DNA from: a virus
IMG/VR virus record: IMGVR_UViG_3300042938_001544
Span: 26,539 to 90,538 of that record
Reading direction: 5' to 3' (one strand)
Length of the DNA stretch: 64,000 nt
The position numbers and the translations under genes were made by a program. The notes under the pieces are model-generated. The model was not told the origin of the DNA. It saw only the letters and a program-made list of their open reading frames with translations, and did no database searches. This document shows, in pieces, positions 62,271 to 64,000 of this stretch (its first letter is position 1; the number at the start of each line of letters is the position of its first letter).

Positions 62271-62278
62271 TATTTATA
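62271..62278 (+). promoter_or_regulatory. Late-promoter-like motif TATTTATA
   Basis: Exact motif, 8 nt before the ATG at 62287. Confidence 0.6.
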
Positions 62279-62286
62279 ACTAAACT

Positions 62287-63450
62287 ATGGCAGATTTACC
62301 AATATCCTCACTCCCCTTAGCATCAACAGGTTATTCAGACTCGTTGTTGGCAATCGTTAATTATAACCCTATAAGTTCTGGAAGGACTGAAGCAATATAT
62401 TTTTCATCATTTACGGGTTCTAATATTAGTATTTCGGCAAATACGGGGTTAGGTGTTGATGGTGGTGTATTATACACAACTTATAATACCTTATTAGACC
62501 CTACGATTTCTATGGCAAGTGCCGTTGGTGGATTATCAGGAGGAACCACCGTTGCTCAATTATCGGGTAAAACTTTTGTTTCGTTGTTTGACGAGTTACT
62601 ATTCCCGACAGAACCCCCAACATATACAATACCAACAATATCAATAGGAGGTGTATCAAATTCAACTGTTGAGGTTGGGTCAAATCTCACCTCAAATATA
62701 ACGGTTTCTGCGGTTAAAAATGATGCAGGAATTTATAATCAACTTAGGATTTTTAGAGATGGGACACCGATTTTAACTGACACAACATTATCAAGTTCAT
62801 CGGCAACAGACATACCAGCACAATTCGGTTATACGGATTTAAACAATCCAAATTCGGGATTCACAATAAGTCCATCCCCATATACCGATAGTTATACTAT
62901 ACCAGCACCAACAGGTGGTAATCAGTCTACGACAACAACTTATAATGCCGATGGTAATTATCTTGCGGGAGTTGTTAAAAAAAATAATAAAGGTGTTAAT
63001 GATACTCGAACCCCGTTAGTTAGAAGTACTAACGCACCTCAAGACTCGTCAAATAATTTTGCAACTTCGGTGGTGACGTATACAGGTATCTATCCATTTT
63101 TCTATGGGGTATCAAGTACATTACCAAACGCAAGTAGTATCTCAAGTGCAATACAAGCAAACTCGGCAAATAAAGTTCTATCTTCCGCATCAGGAACTAT
63201 TAATATCACATTCGCCGCATCGTCCGAATATCTATGGTTTGCTCACTTTTCAAATTATACTGACAAAACTGTTTGGTTTGTTGACTCATTGAATAGTGGT
63301 GGTATTGGTGGAAGTGGTAATTTATTTGGGTCACCGATAATTCAATCGGTTACAAGTCCTAGCAGCTACTGGAGTAGCATAAATTTTGATATTTATATTT
63401 CTAATTATCAAACAACTACAACGGGCGTAATGCAACTAAGAAATTCTTAA
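62287..63450 (+). CDS. Tail fibre protein, beta-rich
   Basis: The 387-residue protein begins MADLPISSLPLASTGYSDSLLAIVNY, like other phage fibre starts that dock onto the baseplate. It continues with Gly/Ser/Thr-rich beta sequence: FVSLFDELLFPTEPPTYTIPT, then Ig-like strands (ISVSAV-type TSNITVSAVKND), and a Ser/Asn-rich C-terminal domain (YLWFAHFSNYTDKTVWFVDS). No enzyme or lectin motif is clear. It is followed 4 bp later by the collagen-like fibre 3, so the two are likely co-transcribed. Confidence 0.76.
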   Translation: MADLPISSLPLASTGYSDSLLAIVNYNPISSGRTEAIYFSSFTGSNISISANTGLGVDGGVLYTTYNTLLDPTISMASAVGGLSGGTTVAQLSGKTFVSLFDELLFPTEPPTYTIPTISIGGVSNSTVEVGSNLTSNITVSAVKNDAGIYNQLRIFRDGTPILTDTTLSSSSATDIPAQFGYTDLNNPNSGFTISPSPYTDSYTIPAPTGGNQSTTTTYNADGNYLAGVVKKNNKGVNDTRTPLVRSTNAPQDSSNNFATSVVTYTGIYPFFYGVSSTLPNASSISSAIQANSANKVLSSASGTINITFAASSEYLWFAHFSNYTDKTVWFVDSLNSGGIGGSGNLFGSPIIQSVTSPSSYWSSINFDIYISNYQTTTTGVMQLRNS

Positions 63451-63454
63451 AGAT

Positions 63455-64000
63455 ATGGGTATTATAATAAATGATAATTTAACAACTTTTTCACCAAAAC
63501 CATTAGATAGTAGGTTTGGGCCATATTCTAGTACAACATTTGCTAACACCAGTGTTATTACCGCAAATAGATATATTGGATTAACTGTGGGTATTTTAAC
63601 GGGAGTAACTGATATTGTTGAATATTGGTATCTTAGTGGTATTACCGACTTAGATTTAGTCTTAAAAACCTCAGGTGGTGGAACTGGTACTTCAGGAACT
63701 TCAGGAACCTCAGGGTCAAGTGGTGAAAGCGGAACTTCAGGAGAGAATGGAACTTCAGGCGAGAATGGAACTTCAGGCGAGAATGGAACTTCAGGCGAGA
63801 ATGGAACTTCAGGTGAGAATGGAACTTCGGGTGAGAATGGAACTTCGGGAGAGAATGGAACTTCGGGTGAAAGTGGAACTTCGGGAGAGAATGGAACTTC
63901 GGGTGAGAGCGGTACTAGCGGATTAAGTGGTACTTCAGGTGAAAGCGGAACTTCAGGTGAAAGCGGAACTTCGGGAGAGAATGGAACATCAGGTGAGAAT
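63455..64000 (+). CDS. Collagen-like tail fibre 3, Glu-rich, cut by window end
   Basis: An open frame starts at the ATG at 63455 and runs to the window edge (182 codons). The first 77 residues form a beta-type N-terminal domain (TFSPKPLDSRFGPYSSTTF, DIVEYWYLSGITDLDLVL). From there Gly-X-Y triplets begin, with GTS alternating with GEN and GES. It lies 4 bp after the previous fibre gene. Unlike fibre 1 (GTD) and fibre 2 (GTR) its charge is carried by Glu. The full length is unknown. Confidence 0.86.
   Translation, partial: MGIIINDNLTTFSPKPLDSRFGPYSSTTFANTSVITANRYIGLTVGILTGVTDIVEYWYLSGITDLDLVLKTSGGGTGTSGTSGTSGSSGESGTSGENGTSGENGTSGENGTSGENGTSGENGTSGENGTSGENGTSGESGTSGENGTSGESGTSGLSGTSGESGTSGESGTSGENGTSGEN
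63692..64000 (+). repeat. 18-bp Gly-X-Y repeat encoding GTSGEN/GTSGES
   Basis: Units of the form GGAACTTCAGG(C/T)GAGAAT repeat in tandem with few synonymous changes, which is much more regular than fibres 1 and 2. It continues past the window. Confidence 0.88.

Overview
The window is part of a large, AT-rich tailed-phage genome of T4-like (myovirus) ancestry that probably infects a member of the Bacteroidota. The T4 link rests on a gp23-type major capsid protein behind a scaffold-like gene, a gp55-type late sigma factor, a gp5-like OB-fold baseplate protein, PhoH, dUTPase and an exonuclease. The host guess rests on A-rich leaders without Shine-Dalgarno sequences, a signal peptide ending in FAQ, and a small-RNA promoter that fits the Bacteroidota consensus TTG-N19-TAnnTTTG. 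There is no non-coding stretch over 300 bases; the longest gap (3073-3264) appears to hold a small RNA on the minus strand. I saw no tRNA, rRNA, CRISPR array or insertion sequence.

Layout: 1-2.6 kb scaffold end and major capsid protein. 2.6-6.7 kb putative virion or internal head proteins (annexin-like, peptidoglycan-binding, OmpA-like), several with N-terminal leaders ending in (L/I)xE like T4 capsid-targeting sequences, plus an opposing methylglyoxal synthase pair. 6.7-7.6 kb two small accessory genes. 7.7-14.0 kb (minus) tail/baseplate genes. 14.0-25.8 kb (minus) early/middle-type genes: late sigma factor, PhoH, dUTPase, DEDD exonuclease, five glycosyltransferase genes and a sugar-modification cassette (PhaJ-like hydratase, hexapeptide acyltransferase, methyltransferase, DegT-type aminotransferase). 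25.9-28.6 kb (minus) probable virion genes. 28.6-50.8 kb (plus) tail fibre region with mucin-like Thr/Pro linkers, a LamG domain and two giant fibre genes (2550 and 3117 codons) made mostly of Gly-X-Y triplets of Ser and Thr. 50.8-61.6 kb (minus) a ten-gene glycosylation operon, including a GT4-TibC-like O-glycosyltransferase fusion. 61.6-64.0 kb (plus) more fibre genes, the last a third Gly-X-Y fibre cut by the window end.

Reading of the whole: the phage seems to carry its own machinery to O-glycosylate the Ser/Thr-rich collagen-like fibres. The TibC family modifies Ser-rich repeat surfaces of autotransporters. The hydratase, acyltransferase, methyltransferase and aminotransferase set resembles the logic of anthrose synthesis, the sugar on the collagen-like BclA protein of Bacillus anthracis. 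Late structural genes share a TATTTAT(A/T) motif just upstream of their starts, in the coding direction, whereas the glycosylation, nucleotide and sigma-factor operons lack it. This suggests that the modifying enzymes are made before, or under separate control from, the late fibres.
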